Notes: generated by a model not told the origin, from the sequence alone. DNA of 64,000 bases from Alphaproteobacteria bacterium (GCA_947474645.1 CANJJD010000010.1:17818-81817), one strand, 5' to 3'; positions 36,968 through 46,303 are shown, numbered from the stretch's first letter. Translations and numbers: made by a program.

Positions 36968-38523
36968 GTTTTCTGGCGCGAACCGGCGACTGGATTCGCG
37001 GGGCTGGCGGCCGGCGGGGTTTTCTGCTGGCCTTCGCCGCGGGCGCAGTCTCGGCATGCGGCTTCGCACCGCTGCAATTTTTTCCCGCGCTTCTTGTCGG
37101 CTATGCCGTGCTGGTGCTGCTGTTGGACGGGGCCGATGGCGGGCCCAAGCCGGTGCGGCGCGGTGCGGCGCTGGGCTGGGCCTTCTTCTTCGGCCAGTTT
37201 CTGGTGGGGCTGCACTGGATCGTCTATCCCTTCCTGATCTATCCCGACGCCAATCTGTGGCAATTGCCCTTCGCGCTTTTCCTGCCCGCCGGGCTGGCGC
37301 TGTTCGGGGCGCTGGCCGCAAGCCTGGCCATGTATTTCTGGCAGGACGGTTCCGGCCGCATCTTCATCTTCGCCGTCATGCTGGCGGCAAGCGAATGGCT
37401 GCGCGGCCATATCTTCACCGGCTTTCCCTGGAATCTCTCCGCCTATGGCTGGGGCGCCAGCCTGGCGCTGCTGCAATCGGCCGGCCTGGTGGGCGCCTAT
37501 GGCCTGTCGCTGCTGACCATCCTGTTCGGCGCCTCGCTGGCCGAACTGGCGGCGCGGCGCTGGCAGTTGCCGGCGGCGATGTTGCTGCTGTTTGCGGCGC
37601 TATGGGGCTTTGGCGCCTGGCGGCTGTCGGCCGCGCCCATTGAGAATGTGCCCGGCGTCAGCATCCGGCTGGCGCAGCCCAATATCCCGCAAGCGGAAAA
37701 ATATGTCCGTCGCCTGATCCTGCGCAATTGGCAGCGGCTCATCACCCTCAGCACGCGGCCCGGGCAGGTCACGCATATTGTATGGCCGGAAGCCGCCACC
37801 GGCTTTCCCGTGGCGCGCGCGGCCGGCGCGCTGGACCAGATCGGCCTGTTCACCGCGCGCGGCCAGACATTGATCACCGGCTCCGACCGCTTTATCCGCG
37901 ATGCCAAGGGCCTCACCGCCTATAACAGCCTTTATCTGTTCGCGCCCGGCGGCGGCTTGCCCCAGACCTATGACAAATTCCATCTGGTGCCGTTCGGCGA
38001 ATATCTGCCGCTGACCGGGCTGCTCAGCAGCATCGGCCTCAGCCAGCTTGCGGTGGGCCCCGGCTTCAGCGCCGGCGACCATCCCCATGTGCTGGACGCA
38101 CGCCCTGCGCCGCCGGTGACGCCGCTGATCTGCTATGAAGTGATCTTTCCCCATGCCGTGACCGATCCCAAAGCCCCGCGTCCTGGTTGGCTTGTCAACA
38201 TCACCGATGATTCCTGGTTCGGTCCCTGGGCCGGCCCGCACCAGCATCTGCTGAGCGCGCAAGTCCGCGCCATCGAGGAAGGCTTGCCGATCGCGCGCGC
38301 CGCCAATACCGGCATCAGCGCGATGATCGACGCCAATGGCCGCGTGCGCGCGAGGTTGGCGCTGAACAGCATGGGCGTGGTGGATGCGCCCTTGCCGCGG
38401 GCACTGGCGCCGACGCTTTATGCGCGTTTCGGCGATCTTCTGTTCCTGGCGCTGCTGGTTGCCGCTGCTGCTGCCGCATCCGGGTTAGGTTCGGTTAAGC
38501 TTCGCGCCAAAGAGCGAAATTAA
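36964..38523 (+). CDS. lnt: Apolipoprotein N-acyltransferase Lnt
   Basis: Lnt adds the third acyl chain to the N-terminal Cys of lipoproteins in the inner membrane. The 519-residue protein has about six N-terminal membrane helices and a periplasmic nitrilase domain with the catalytic triad visible: Glu276 (WPEAATG), Lys338 (YDKFHLVPFGEYLP) and Cys390 (LICYEVIF). Substrates encoded in this window include LptE, the LppC-like protein and the DUF3576 lipoprotein. Closes the overlapping gene run that starts with miaB. Confidence 0.96.
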   Translation: MSFLARTGDWIRGAGGRRGFLLAFAAGAVSACGFAPLQFFPALLVGYAVLVLLLDGADGGPKPVRRGAALGWAFFFGQFLVGLHWIVYPFLIYPDANLWQLPFALFLPAGLALFGALAASLAMYFWQDGSGRIFIFAVMLAASEWLRGHIFTGFPWNLSAYGWGASLALLQSAGLVGAYGLSLLTILFGASLAELAARRWQLPAAMLLLFAALWGFGAWRLSAAPIENVPGVSIRLAQPNIPQAEKYVRRLILRNWQRLITLSTRPGQVTHIVWPEAATGFPVARAAGALDQIGLFTARGQTLITGSDRFIRDAKGLTAYNSLYLFAPGGGLPQTYDKFHLVPFGEYLPLTGLLSSIGLSQLAVGPGFSAGDHPHVLDARPAPPVTPLICYEVIFPHAVTDPKAPRPGWLVNITDDSWFGPWAGPHQHLLSAQVRAIEEGLPIARAANTGISAMIDANGRVRARLALNSMGVVDAPLPRALAPTLYARFGDLLFLALLVAAAAAASGLGSVKLRAKERN

Positions 38524-38585
38524 CTGTTCCAGTTCGATGACAGATGGGGCAAGTTCCCGCCGTCAATGATTTGAGAACAAAAACA

Positions 38586-38981
38586 GTGGCGAAAAAACAG
38601 GCCAATCCCATCGACATCCAGGTCGGCAATCGCGTGCGCATCCGGCGCATGCTGATCGGCATGAGCCAGGAACGGTTGGGAGATTTGCTGGGCCTGACAT
38701 TCCAGCAAGTGCAGAAATACGAAAAAGGCGTGAACCGCATCGGCGCCGGCCGGCTGTTTGAAGTCTCGCGCATCCTCAATGTGCCGGTGGATTTCTTTTA
38801 TGAAGGCGTCGCCGCGGCGGGCCAGCCCGAATCCGACGGCGCGCCGGTGATGGAATTCGTCTCCAGCGGCGAGGGGCTTCAGCTTGCCCTGGCCTTCATG
38901 AAGATCAAGGACACCAAGGTGCGCAAGCGCATGCTGGATCTGGTGAAGAGCCTGGCGGAAGAAGAAGAGCAGAAGAGCTAG
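38586..38981 (+). CDS. HTH regulator of the PraR/PhrR (XRE-type) family
   Basis: A 131-residue regulator. The Cro/CI-type HTH spans NPIDIQVGNRVRIRR to GITF-like GLTFQQVQKYEKG (about 7-60); the middle VPVDFFYEGV and helical tail KVRKRMLDLVKSL are typical of alphaproteobacterial PraR/PhrR-like proteins that control quorum sensing or acid response. I chose GTG at 38586 because family members begin about ten residues before NPID; ATG at 38544 would add 14 unmatched residues. Its stop overlaps that of convergent hisE by 4 bases. Confidence 0.88.
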   Translation: MAKKQANPIDIQVGNRVRIRRMLIGMSQERLGDLLGLTFQQVQKYEKGVNRIGAGRLFEVSRILNVPVDFFYEGVAAAGQPESDGAPVMEFVSSGEGLQLALAFMKIKDTKVRKRMLDLVKSLAEEEEQKS

Positions 38982-39295
38982 CCTTTGCGGCCGGCCTTTT
39001 CTTCCAGGCCCGACATCGCCTCGCGCGCCCGCAGCACCGCATAAACATCTTCAGGCGTGATGCCGCTGGCCGCCCACAACACCGCCAGGTGATACAGGAC
39101 GTCGGCGGATTCCTTGGCCAGCTCGGTCTTGTCCTGTTGGATGGCGGCGATCACCGTTTCAGTGGCTTCCTCGCCGAATTTCCGGGCGCACTTTTCCACC
39201 CCCGCCGCCAGCAGCTTGGCGGTATAGGACTGGCCGGGGTCGGCATCCTTGCGGGATGCGATGGTGGCGAACAATCTGTCGAGGCCTTCGGACAT
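38978..39295 (-). CDS. hisE: Phosphoribosyl-ATP diphosphatase HisE
   Basis: HisE removes pyrophosphate from phosphoribosyl-ATP, step two of histidine synthesis. The 105-residue protein has the MazG-like motif KCARKFGEEATETVIAA (about 36-52) and KESADVLYHLAVL (about 61-73), whose Glu/Asp bind magnesium. In most alphaproteobacteria hisE sits beside hisF in hisBHAFE; here it is alone, with hisF 14 kb away. Confidence 0.95.
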   Translation of the reverse strand: MSEGLDRLFATIASRKDADPGQSYTAKLLAAGVEKCARKFGEEATETVIAAIQQDKTELAKESADVLYHLAVLWAASGITPEDVYAVLRAREAMSGLEEKAGRKG

Positions 39296-39321
39296 GGCTG
39301 CTCCCTAGCACAAGCTCCGCA

Positions 39322-40140
39322 TCAAAGGCCAATTCTGGCTCTTATGTCGGCGGAGGTGGCGCCCGCCTCGCGCAGGCTTTCCAGGCTGACGGCGCCGTCG
39401 CGCTTGGAAAATTTCCTGCCGTTCTCGTCCAGCACCAGCGGGTGATGCGCATAGCTGGGTTCGGGCAGTTTCAGAAGCGCCTGCAGCAGCCGCTGGATAT
39501 GGGTGGCGGGCAGCAGGTCCTCGCCGCGCGTCACCAGGCTGACCAGCTGATGGGCGTCATCCATCACCACCGCCAGATGGTAGGAAGTGGGCATGTCCTT
39601 CCTCGCAATCACGATGTCGCCGAAGCGCATGGGATCCACCGCATGGCGCAGGCCCCGTTCCAGGAAGGTCAGCGGCCCCACCAGCGCTGCCGCGCGTGCC
39701 ACGTCCAGCCGCAAGGCATGGCCTTCACCGGCCGCGATGCGCGCCATGCCTTCATCGCGCGACAGGTTGCGGCAGGTGCCGGGATAAAGCGGCCCGTCGG
39801 GACCGTGCTGGGCCTCGCCGGCGCGGGCGATCTCGGTAGCGATCTCGGCCCGGGTGCAGAAGCAGGGATAGACCAGCCCGCGCGCCTTCAGGTTCACCAG
39901 CGCCTCGGCATAGGCGCCCATGCGGGTGGATTGGCGCATGGTGGGCTCGTCCCAGCTCAGCCCCAGCCATTTCAGGTCATAGAAAATCGCCAGGATGAAT
40001 TGATCGCGGCTGCGGCCCTTGTCGATGTCCTCGATCCGCAGCAGGAAGTCGTCGCCGCTCTCATGGGCGGTGATGGCGGCATAGGCATGGCCCAGATGCA
40101 AAGGGCCGGTTGGACTGGGTGCGAACCTTGTGACAATCAT
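39322..40140 (-). CDS. gluQ: Glutamyl-Q tRNA(Asp) synthetase
   Basis: GluQRS glutamylates the queuosine base of tRNA-Asp; it resembles the catalytic half of GluRS and lacks the anticodon-binding domain, consistent with 272 residues here. The HIGH motif is HLGH (15-18) in RFAPSPTGPLHLGH, the KMSKS-like motif FSKRDGAVS lies near 243, and the zinc site CFCTRAE...YPGTC (about 97-123) is complete. Convergent-side neighbour of hisE; starts 29 bases from the divergent esterase gene. Confidence 0.93.
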   Translation of the reverse strand: MIVTRFAPSPTGPLHLGHAYAAITAHESGDDFLLRIEDIDKGRSRDQFILAIFYDLKWLGLSWDEPTMRQSTRMGAYAEALVNLKARGLVYPCFCTRAEIATEIARAGEAQHGPDGPLYPGTCRNLSRDEGMARIAAGEGHALRLDVARAAALVGPLTFLERGLRHAVDPMRFGDIVIARKDMPTSYHLAVVMDDAHQLVSLVTRGEDLLPATHIQRLLQALLKLPEPSYAHHPLVLDENGRKFSKRDGAVSLESLREAGATSADIRARIGL

Positions 40141-40169
40141 CGTGCCGAGTTTAACCGATAGAAACGCTC

Positions 40170-40862
40170 ATGCCACTTACCGGTCCCACCCTTGCGCCCG
40201 CGCGCGGCCCCGCCACCCATCTGGTGGTGCTGGTGCATGGCTATGGCGCAGACGGCCAGGACCTGATCGGCCTGGCCAATCACTGGCAGGGGCTGCTGCC
40301 GACCGTGGCCTTCGCGGCGCCCAATGCGCCGACCCCCGTTCCCGGCAGCCCGGGCTTTCAATGGTTTCCCATTTCCCGCATCGACCCGCACGAAATGCAG
40401 AAGGGCGTCGAAGTCGCCGGTCCCCAGCTCGACGAATATCTGGACGGCGAACTGGCGCGGCTGGGCCTGCCGCCGGAGAACCTCGCCTTGGTGGGATTTT
40501 CCCAAGGCACCATGCTGTCCTTGCATGTCGGTTTGCGCCGCAAGGTACAGCCGGCGGCGATTGTGGGATTCTCCGGGATGCTGGCGGGCGCCCTGCCCCA
40601 ATCTTCTGAATCGGGGGGCGAGCTTGCGCCTATCCTGCTCACCCATGGCGAAAGCGACCAGGTGATCCCACCCCAGGCCATGTTCCTGGCCGCCACCCAG
40701 TTGGGCGCGGCCGGCGCGCGGGTGCAATGGCATCTGGCGCGGGGCATGGGCCATGGCATCGATCCCGAAGGCCTCAGCCTTGCCGGGAATTTCCTGGACC
40801 TGGCGTTCCGCGGGTTGTTGAAAAGCCACGGGCCCGGCACTTGCGTCCTCAAACCGTCATGA
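40170..40862 (+). CDS. Alpha/beta-hydrolase, carboxylesterase/phospholipase family
   Basis: A 230-residue serine hydrolase of the YpfH/carboxylesterase type. HGYGADGQDLIGLA (oxyanion region, about 24-37), nucleophile GFSQGTML (Ser near 113), acid in THGESDQVIP (Asp near 171) and catalytic His in GMGHGIDPEG (about 193-202). No signal peptide. Substrate unknown; short acyl esters or lysophospholipids are typical. Confidence 0.9.
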   Translation: MPLTGPTLAPARGPATHLVVLVHGYGADGQDLIGLANHWQGLLPTVAFAAPNAPTPVPGSPGFQWFPISRIDPHEMQKGVEVAGPQLDEYLDGELARLGLPPENLALVGFSQGTMLSLHVGLRRKVQPAAIVGFSGMLAGALPQSSESGGELAPILLTHGESDQVIPPQAMFLAATQLGAAGARVQWHLARGMGHGIDPEGLSLAGNFLDLAFRGLLKSHGPGTCVLKPS

Positions 40863-40949
40863 CGAATCGGCTAGCCTCTTGAGACATTGCCGGGCTTGGC
40901 CCTAAGGTTCAGGCCTTAAAGGGGGAAGTGCTTTCACAGGATCTGATCC

Positions 40950-41519
40950 GTGCTAGCCGTCGCAACCGTCCCAAGAGCCGCCAGCCATTGTCCGGCGCTG
41001 GTGCTCAACGCCGATCATCGGCCCCTCAGTTATTATCCGCTGTCGCTCTGGTCGTGGCAGGACACCATCAAGGCGGTGTTCCTGGAGCGGGTCACCATCC
41101 TGGAAGAATATGACCGGGTGGTACGCTCGGCGCGTTTTGAGATGAAGCTGCCCTCGGTGGTGTCGCTCAAGACCTATATCCGGCCCGCACGACGCCCCGC
41201 CTTCACTCGGTTCAATGTCTTCCTGCGCGACCAGTTCGAATGCCAGTATTGCGGCGATCCCAAGGACCTGACCTTCGATCACGTGATCCCGCGCAGCAAG
41301 GGCGGCCGCACCACCTGGGAAAATGTCGTCACCGCCTGTTCGCCTTGCAACCTCACCAAGGGCGGGCGCATGCCGGGTCAGGCTAAAATGCATCCGCGCA
41401 TCCGGCCGCACCAGCCCACAGTGATCGAGCTGCGCGAACATGGCCGCAGGTTTCCGCCGAATTATCTGCACGATAGCTGGGCGGACTATTTGTATTGGGA
41501 TTCCGAGTTGGAGCCGTAG
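40950..41519 (+). CDS. HNH endonuclease-domain protein
   Basis: A 189-residue protein with a central HNH nuclease fold: CQYCGDPKDLTFDHVIPRS (zinc Cys pair, catalytic DH) and ENVVTACSPCNLTKGGR (N and second Cys pair), about residues 91-135. The N-terminal part (VLNADHRPLSYYPLSLWSW) is typical of a widespread stand-alone family found in many free-living bacteria, not tied to phage. Start is GTG at 40950. Biological role unknown; not part of a visible restriction or defence locus. Confidence 0.88.
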   Translation: MLAVATVPRAASHCPALVLNADHRPLSYYPLSLWSWQDTIKAVFLERVTILEEYDRVVRSARFEMKLPSVVSLKTYIRPARRPAFTRFNVFLRDQFECQYCGDPKDLTFDHVIPRSKGGRTTWENVVTACSPCNLTKGGRMPGQAKMHPRIRPHQPTVIELREHGRRFPPNYLHDSWADYLYWDSELEP

Positions 41520-41527
41520 GCCCTGTT

Positions 41528-41589
41528 GTCATTCCCGCGCAAGCGGGAATCCAGCGGCGCTTCTGGATGCCCGCTTGCGCGGGCATGAC
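41528..41589. repeat. REP-like palindromic doublet
   Basis: Two inverted GCG-rich hairpins, ATTCCCGC-GCAA-GCGGGAAT and GCCCGC-TTGC-GCGGGC, are bounded by GTCAT and ATGAC and joined by CCAGCGGCGCTTCTGG, itself a palindrome. The motif GTCATTCCCGC...GCGGGAATCCAG is a very common proteobacterial intergenic repeat. It lies exactly between the convergent HNH and coq7 genes. Confidence 0.85.
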
Positions 41590-41594
41590 AAGTT

Positions 41595-42149
41595 TTAGAT
41601 GCGCTCCGACAATTTGATCGCGATCCTGCAACCCGCCTTGATGGTTTCGCTCAGTAGCTTGTAGCCCGGCGCCTGTTCGGCGCCTTGCGCGATGGCGGTT
41701 TCGCGGTGGGCGGCCTCGTCGGCGCGGAAATCCTCGATCGAGCTTTTCAGCGCCGGATCCTTGTCCTCCAGCGCCGCGATTTGGGCGGCGTAATGTTCGT
41801 CAATCACTTCTTCCACTGCGGCGGTGCAGGCGAAGGCGGCCTTTTCGCCCAGCGCGGCGGTGGCTGCGCCCAGGGCAAAGCCGGCGATGCGCCATACCGG
41901 CTCCAGCGCGGTGGGCCGCACTTTGCGTTCATTCACCAGCTTGTCGAACGCCTTCAAGTGCCGCTGTTCCTGCTCGGCCATGTGGGTGATGGTCGCCACG
42001 CTGGCCTCGGTACCCTTGCGCCGCTTCAGCACCGCAAGCTGGCCTTCATAGATGCGCACCGCGCCATATTCGCCGGCATGATCCACCCGGATCATGGATT
42101 CGATGTCGGCGGCGGCGCCGGGGGCGGAGGGTCTGGATTTACGCGGCAT
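41595..42149 (-). CDS. coq7: Demethoxyubiquinone hydroxylase Coq7
   Basis: Coq7 is a di-iron monooxygenase that hydroxylates demethoxyubiquinone in ubiquinone synthesis. The 184-residue protein keeps the ferritin-like ligands: IRVDHAGEYGA (Glu), HMAEQEQRHL (E-x2-H), and the repeat pair AVEEVIDEHYAAQ and ADEAAHRETA. Alphaproteobacteria commonly use Coq7, sometimes with or instead of UbiF. Its start overlaps the end of the dsbB-like gene by 11 bases, so they are probably co-transcribed. Confidence 0.94.
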   Translation of the reverse strand: MPRKSRPSAPGAAADIESMIRVDHAGEYGAVRIYEGQLAVLKRRKGTEASVATITHMAEQEQRHLKAFDKLVNERKVRPTALEPVWRIAGFALGAATAALGEKAAFACTAAVEEVIDEHYAAQIAALEDKDPALKSSIEDFRADEAAHRETAIAQGAEQAPGYKLLSETIKAGCRIAIKLSERI

Positions 42150-42735
42150 GTTTGCGGCCCAGAAGGGATACGCCGGTCCCGGCGATCAGGAAAGAAAAGA
42201 TGGCGTTATAGGCCGGCATCGCCAGGCCGAACAGGAACCAGGTGGCGATGTCACAGCGTATCGGCGGCGGCGGGGCGCCCGAGCCCAGAATATAGCGCGG
42301 CGCGGTACAGCCCTGCGGCCCCGGCAGGATGTGATACTGCATGCCGGTCTGGTAGGCGCCGATCAGGCCGGACACCGCAACCAGCGCGATCACCATCATC
42401 GCCAGCATGCGCGCATCTTTCTTCCATAGCGCCGCGGTGACCGCCGCACTGATGACCAGGATCAACAGCTTGGCTTGCCAGACGCCCAGCATGTCCCATT
42501 GCCATGCCGCCGCCAGCGCAACCAGCGCGCCGAGCGCCATGGTGACGGTGGCCAGCTTGTCGCTCCGCACCACGCCGATCAGGCCGAGCGCGGCGGCGGC
42601 GATATGCGGCCAGCGCTGCCAGTGGCACATCTCGCATGGTGGAAGATGCTGAAGATATTGGAAACCAAGCGCACCCAGAATCAGCGCCGCTGCGCCGGCG
42701 CCCACCCCTCTTGCAATATGTTCATCACGCATCAT
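42139..42735 (-). CDS. Disulfide bond formation protein B (DsbB family)
   Basis: A 198-residue inner-membrane protein with about four to five helices. The first redox pair is LPPCEMCHWQRWPH (Cys-x2-Cys typical of DsbB), the second pair GCTAPRY...IRCD lies in the second periplasmic loop. DsbB re-oxidises DsbA and passes electrons to ubiquinone; being next to coq7 is fitting. ATG at 42735 chosen because the hydrophobic core begins 15 residues later; an upstream start would overlap the divergent peptidase gene. Confidence 0.88.
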   Translation of the reverse strand: MMRDEHIARGVGAGAAALILGALGFQYLQHLPPCEMCHWQRWPHIAAAALGLIGVVRSDKLATVTMALGALVALAAAWQWDMLGVWQAKLLILVISAAVTAALWKKDARMLAMMVIALVAVSGLIGAYQTGMQYHILPGPQGCTAPRYILGSGAPPPPIRCDIATWFLFGLAMPAYNAIFSFLIAGTGVSLLGRKHAA

Positions 42736-42811
42736 CACGGGAGATTTTCTTTCGACCCGGCGGGAAACCGGAGTACAAATATCACTCATCCGTGCGCCAC
42801 AGGCAAACCTC

Positions 42812-43537
42812 GTGTTGTTCCGCAAACCGCCCGTTCCCCGTCATGAATTGCTGAAAATCGACGGCCGCGAGCTGGAAGTAAGGCTGCGCCTCAACCCCCG
42901 CGCCCGGCGCATGATCGTCAAGGTCAATCCCGCCACCGGCGAAGTCAGCGTCACCGCGCCGTCGCGGCGAGGCCTGGCGCATGCGATGGATTTCGCGCGA
43001 GGGCAGCAGGACTGGATCAAGGAACAACTCGCCAAGGTGCCCGGACCCGTGTTGCTGGGCGCCGGCATAACCATTCCATTTCACGGCGTGCCGCACCAAA
43101 TCCGCGCCGCCGCCAAGGGCCCGGCCCCGGTATGGGCCGAGGACGGCGTGATCTGGGTGCGGGGCCGCGAGGCGCATGCATCGCGCCGGGTACTGGATTT
43201 CCTCAAGAAGGAAGCGCGCACGGCGCTGGAGGCGCGTGTGGTGGACCATGCCCCCCGGCTGGCCACCAAGCCGTCGCGCATCACCGTGCGCGACACTGCC
43301 AGCCGCTGGGGCTCCTGTTCCTCGGGCCGCTCGCTGTCCTTTTCCTGGCGCCTGATATTGGCCCCGTCCTTCGTGCTGGATTATGTGGTGGCGCATGAAG
43401 TGGCACATTTGCGGGAAATGAATCACGGCCCCAGCTTCTGGGCGCATGTGAAAAGCCTGGTCGCCGACATCAAGACGCCGCAAGCCTGGCTCAAGAAAAA
43501 CGGCCGCGAGCTGCAGCGCTACGCCGTGAAGGCTTAG
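42812..43537 (+). CDS. YgjP/SprT-like M48-type metallopeptidase
   Basis: A 241-residue cytosolic protein of the YgjP (DUF45) family. The N-terminal half binds through basic strands (VRLRLNPRARRMIVKV), the C-terminal half has the metal site HEVAHLREMNHGPSFW (about 195-210; H-E-x2-H) preceded by SRWGSCSS, the family marker. Role is not established; homologues are linked to ubiquitin-like wss1/SprT folds. GTG start at 42812; a TTG directly follows. Convergent with the PBP1A gene. Confidence 0.88.
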   Translation: MLFRKPPVPRHELLKIDGRELEVRLRLNPRARRMIVKVNPATGEVSVTAPSRRGLAHAMDFARGQQDWIKEQLAKVPGPVLLGAGITIPFHGVPHQIRAAAKGPAPVWAEDGVIWVRGREAHASRRVLDFLKKEARTALEARVVDHAPRLATKPSRITVRDTASRWGSCSSGRSLSFSWRLILAPSFVLDYVVAHEVAHLREMNHGPSFWAHVKSLVADIKTPQAWLKKNGRELQRYAVKA

Positions 43538-43566
43538 AAGCGTAGGCGAGAGCCGGAGCGACCAAA

Positions 43567-45573
43567 TTAGGTCCCGCCGAATAACCCGTTGAGCAGGCGC
43601 TGGAAGGTATCGGGCTTGGATTTTTCTTCCACAGGCGCTGCCGCCGGCTCTTCTGCCGGCACATCCGCCGAAGCCAGCAAGGTACTTCCCGTCAGCGGAC
43701 GCGGGGGCAGGCTTTGTTCAGCATCGCTCATGAAGGCGCGGAACATGCGCGCCGGCAGGGCGCCGCCGGGGGCCTTGAGCATCGGCGCGTTATTGTCATT
43801 GCCGGTCCACACACCGCAGACCAGGTCGGCGGTGAAGCCGACAAACCAGGCATCGTGGAAATCCTGGGTGGTGCCGGTCTTGCCGGCGGTGGGCCGGTCG
43901 TCCAGCCGCCCCGCCTTGCCGGTGCCGGTGGCGGTGACTTCGCTCATCAGCCGCGTCATCGCGATATTGTCGTCAGCGCTCATCACCGCGCCCCAGCCGG
44001 CGGCCTTGCGCTGATACAAAATCGTGCCGGAGCGTGTCTTGACCCGCAGCACGCCGAACGGCGTCACGCCATTGCCGCCATTGGCGAAGGGCGCATAGGC
44101 GCCGGTCAATTCCAGCGGCGTCACGCCGGAGGTGCCTAGCGCCAGGGATGACACTTCCATCATCGGCGAGGCGATGCCCAGCCGCCGCGCGGTGCGCGCC
44201 ACTTCCTTGGGACCGACTTCCGCGGTGAGCTGGGCGGCGACGGAGTTGGAGGAGGCCGCAAAGGCCTGGAGCAACGGCATCCGGCCCTTGAAACGGTCTT
44301 CAAAATTGGTGGGCTGCCAGCCTTTAATGTTCACCGGCCCGTCATTCACAATTTCATCCAGCGTGTGGCCGTGCTCCAGGGCGGTCAGATAGACGAAAGG
44401 CTTGAAGGCGCTGCCCGGCTGGCGCACCGCATCGGTAGCGCGGTTGAAACCTGACCCGCCATAGGTCCTGCCGCCCACCATGGCGCGCACCGCGCCGTCC
44501 GGCGTCATCGCCACCAGTGCCGCCTGGCGGACATTGAGCTTGTCGCCTTCGCTGTCCAACCCATTGGTCACCGCGCGTTCCGCCATGGCCTGGGTTTCCA
44601 GATCGAAGCTGGTCTCCACGATCACCGGCTCGGCGGACGGCTCTACCACCTCGCCCAGATGCGCCATGATCCAGTCGGCAAACCAGCCTGAACCCGGCGT
44701 GGCGTTGGCGCGCAGGATGCGCGGCCGCGTCGCCGCCGCCAGGCTCTGTGTGTTTTCGTCGATATAACCGCCATCCTGCATGGCCTTCAGCACAAGCTGG
44801 GCGCGCTTCAGCCCGGCATCAATGTCGGACAGGGGATTGTAGCGAGCCGGCGCCTTGACGCTGCCGGCGATCATAGCCGCCTCGGTCAGGCCCAGCTCGG
44901 AGGCATGCTTGCCGAAGAATTTCTGCGACGCGGCCTCGATGCCATACGCGCCGGCGCCGAAATACACGCGGTTGAGATAAAGGGTGAGGATCTGGTTCTT
45001 GGTATAGCGGCGCTCCAGATACAGCGCCAGCATGGCTTCCTGCATCTTGCGCTCAAGGGTGCGGTTGGCTGACAGGAACAGGTTCTTGGCCAACTGCTGC
45101 GTCAGGGTGGAACCACCCTGGACGACATGACCGGCCATGGCGTTGTTGAAGGCGGCGCGACCCAGGCCGATGGGATCGACGCCGAAGTGGGAGCGGAAGC
45201 GCCGGTCTTCGATCGCAATGAAAGCGTTCGGGACATACTCCGGCAGGTCTTCGGCCCGCACCATCTGCCCTTGCGTCAGGCCGCGCCGCGCGATCATGCG
45301 GCCGCGGTCATCCAGAATGGTGATGTCCTGCGACGGGCCGCTGACCATCAGGTTGCCCACATCGGGCAGGTTGGACAGGAAATGCGAGAAGAACAGCCCG
45401 CCGAAAATCAGGCCCCAGGCGCCCAGCATCAGCAGAATATAGGGCCAGGTGGCGCGCGCCTTGGACTTGGGACCCTTGGAAGCTTTTGAGGGTGGCGGGC
45501 CGCCTTCGGCGCGGGTTCCCGGCGCGCGGGTCTTCTTGCGCGGCGCGTCCGGTTTGGGGGGGTGTCTGCCCAT
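43567..45573 (-). CDS. mrcA: Class A penicillin-binding protein 1A
   Basis: A 668-residue bifunctional peptidoglycan synthase. Cytoplasmic basic tail (1-42), membrane helix (about 44-66), glycosyltransferase domain with the catalytic Glu122 in [10 protein letters not shown] and [14 protein letters not shown] (about 154-167), then a transpeptidase domain with SAFK (serine nucleophile in QPGSAFKPF), SSN (ASSNSVA) and KTGTT. It is shorter than E. coli PBP1A (850 residues) because the OB insert is missing. An LppC-like activator candidate is at 224-1447. Confidence 0.94.
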   Translation of the reverse strand: MGRHPPKPDAPRKKTRAPGTRAEGGPPPSKASKGPKSKARATWPYILLMLGAWGLIFGGLFFSHFLSNLPDVGNLMVSGPSQDITILDDRGRMIARRGLTQGQMVRAEDLPEYVPNAFIAIEDRRFRSHFGVDPIGLGRAAFNNAMAGHVVQGGSTLTQQLAKNLFLSANRTLERKMQEAMLALYLERRYTKNQILTLYLNRVYFGAGAYGIEAASQKFFGKHASELGLTEAAMIAGSVKAPARYNPLSDIDAGLKRAQLVLKAMQDGGYIDENTQSLAAATRPRILRANATPGSGWFADWIMAHLGEVVEPSAEPVIVETSFDLETQAMAERAVTNGLDSEGDKLNVRQAALVAMTPDGAVRAMVGGRTYGGSGFNRATDAVRQPGSAFKPFVYLTALEHGHTLDEIVNDGPVNIKGWQPTNFEDRFKGRMPLLQAFAASSNSVAAQLTAEVGPKEVARTARRLGIASPMMEVSSLALGTSGVTPLELTGAYAPFANGGNGVTPFGVLRVKTRSGTILYQRKAAGWGAVMSADDNIAMTRLMSEVTATGTGKAGRLDDRPTAGKTGTTQDFHDAWFVGFTADLVCGVWTGNDNNAPMLKAPGGALPARMFRAFMSDAEQSLPPRPLTGSTLLASADVPAEEPAAAPVEEKSKPDTFQRLLNGLFGGT

Positions 45574-45624
45574 GCCCCTGTTCTAGGGACCGGCAGGTTA
45601 ATGGGAGTTAAACAAGTCTGGGCG

Positions 45625-46254
45625 TTAAGCCGAAAGCCGGTAGCCGCCGCCCTCGGTCAGCAGGATCTGGGCCCTGGCCGGGTCCTGCTCGATCTTCTTG
45701 CGCAGGCGGTAAATGTGGGTTTCCAGGGTATGGGTGGCCACTGCCGGGCCATAGCCCCACACTTCATGCAGCAGGATATCGCGCGATACCGTGCCGGCGC
45801 TGGCATGAAGGAACTTGAGGATATTGGTTTCCTTTTCCGTCAGCCGGACTTTTCGCCCCTCGGCCTGCAGCAGCTTGGCGGAGGGGTGGAAGGTATAGGG
45901 CCCAATCCGCACCGCCACGTCATTGGCCGGGGCATGATGGGTGGAAAGCGCATGCAAACGCTGCAACAGGGCCGAAAAACGGAACGGCCGCGCGAGGGAT
46001 TCATGAACCGTCGCCGCCTCGCCCTCGGTCAGCAGCAGCACCGGACAGGACAGGCCCTCCTGGCGCAGCGCCGCCGCCAGCGCGTCGCCCTCGGCCAGGC
46101 CGATGATGGCGAAGGCGAGTGTTTCGCGCACCGCGGCCTTGGCGGCCTGGACATCGGCGGCCGTCACCACGTCATAGCCTTCATGCGCAAGCTGCTCGGC
46201 CAGGCCGGCGCGCAATACATCGTCACTTTCGGCCAAAAGAATTCGGGTCGCCAT
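45625..46254 (-). CDS. OmpR-type response regulator with a degenerate receiver
   Basis: A 209-residue regulator. Residues 1-105 have receiver-fold spacing, starting ILLAESDD (acidic pair kept), but the phosphoacceptor position reads AIIGLAEGD where D-x-x-L-P is expected, and the conserved Lys is replaced in LARPFRF. Residues 110-209 are an intact winged-helix DNA-binding domain (LTEKETNILKFLHASAG, THTLETHIYRLRKKI, EGGGYRL). So it probably works without phosphorylation, as atypical response regulators do. No kinase gene is adjacent. PBP1A follows on the same strand after 51 bases. Confidence 0.9.
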   Translation of the reverse strand: MATRILLAESDDVLRAGLAEQLAHEGYDVVTAADVQAAKAAVRETLAFAIIGLAEGDALAAALRQEGLSCPVLLLTEGEAATVHESLARPFRFSALLQRLHALSTHHAPANDVAVRIGPYTFHPSAKLLQAEGRKVRLTEKETNILKFLHASAGTVSRDILLHEVWGYGPAVATHTLETHIYRLRKKIEQDPARAQILLTEGGGYRLSA

Positions 46255-46303
46255 CGGCTCACGGGTTTGGGGTGAGCCCAGATTAGTCCAAGGAGCGCGG
46301 GGG

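Noticed and set aside
40950..41519. The HNH protein as part of a defence or restriction system
   Set aside because: Neighbours are housekeeping genes (esterase, coq7, dsbB), and the protein belongs to a common stand-alone family.
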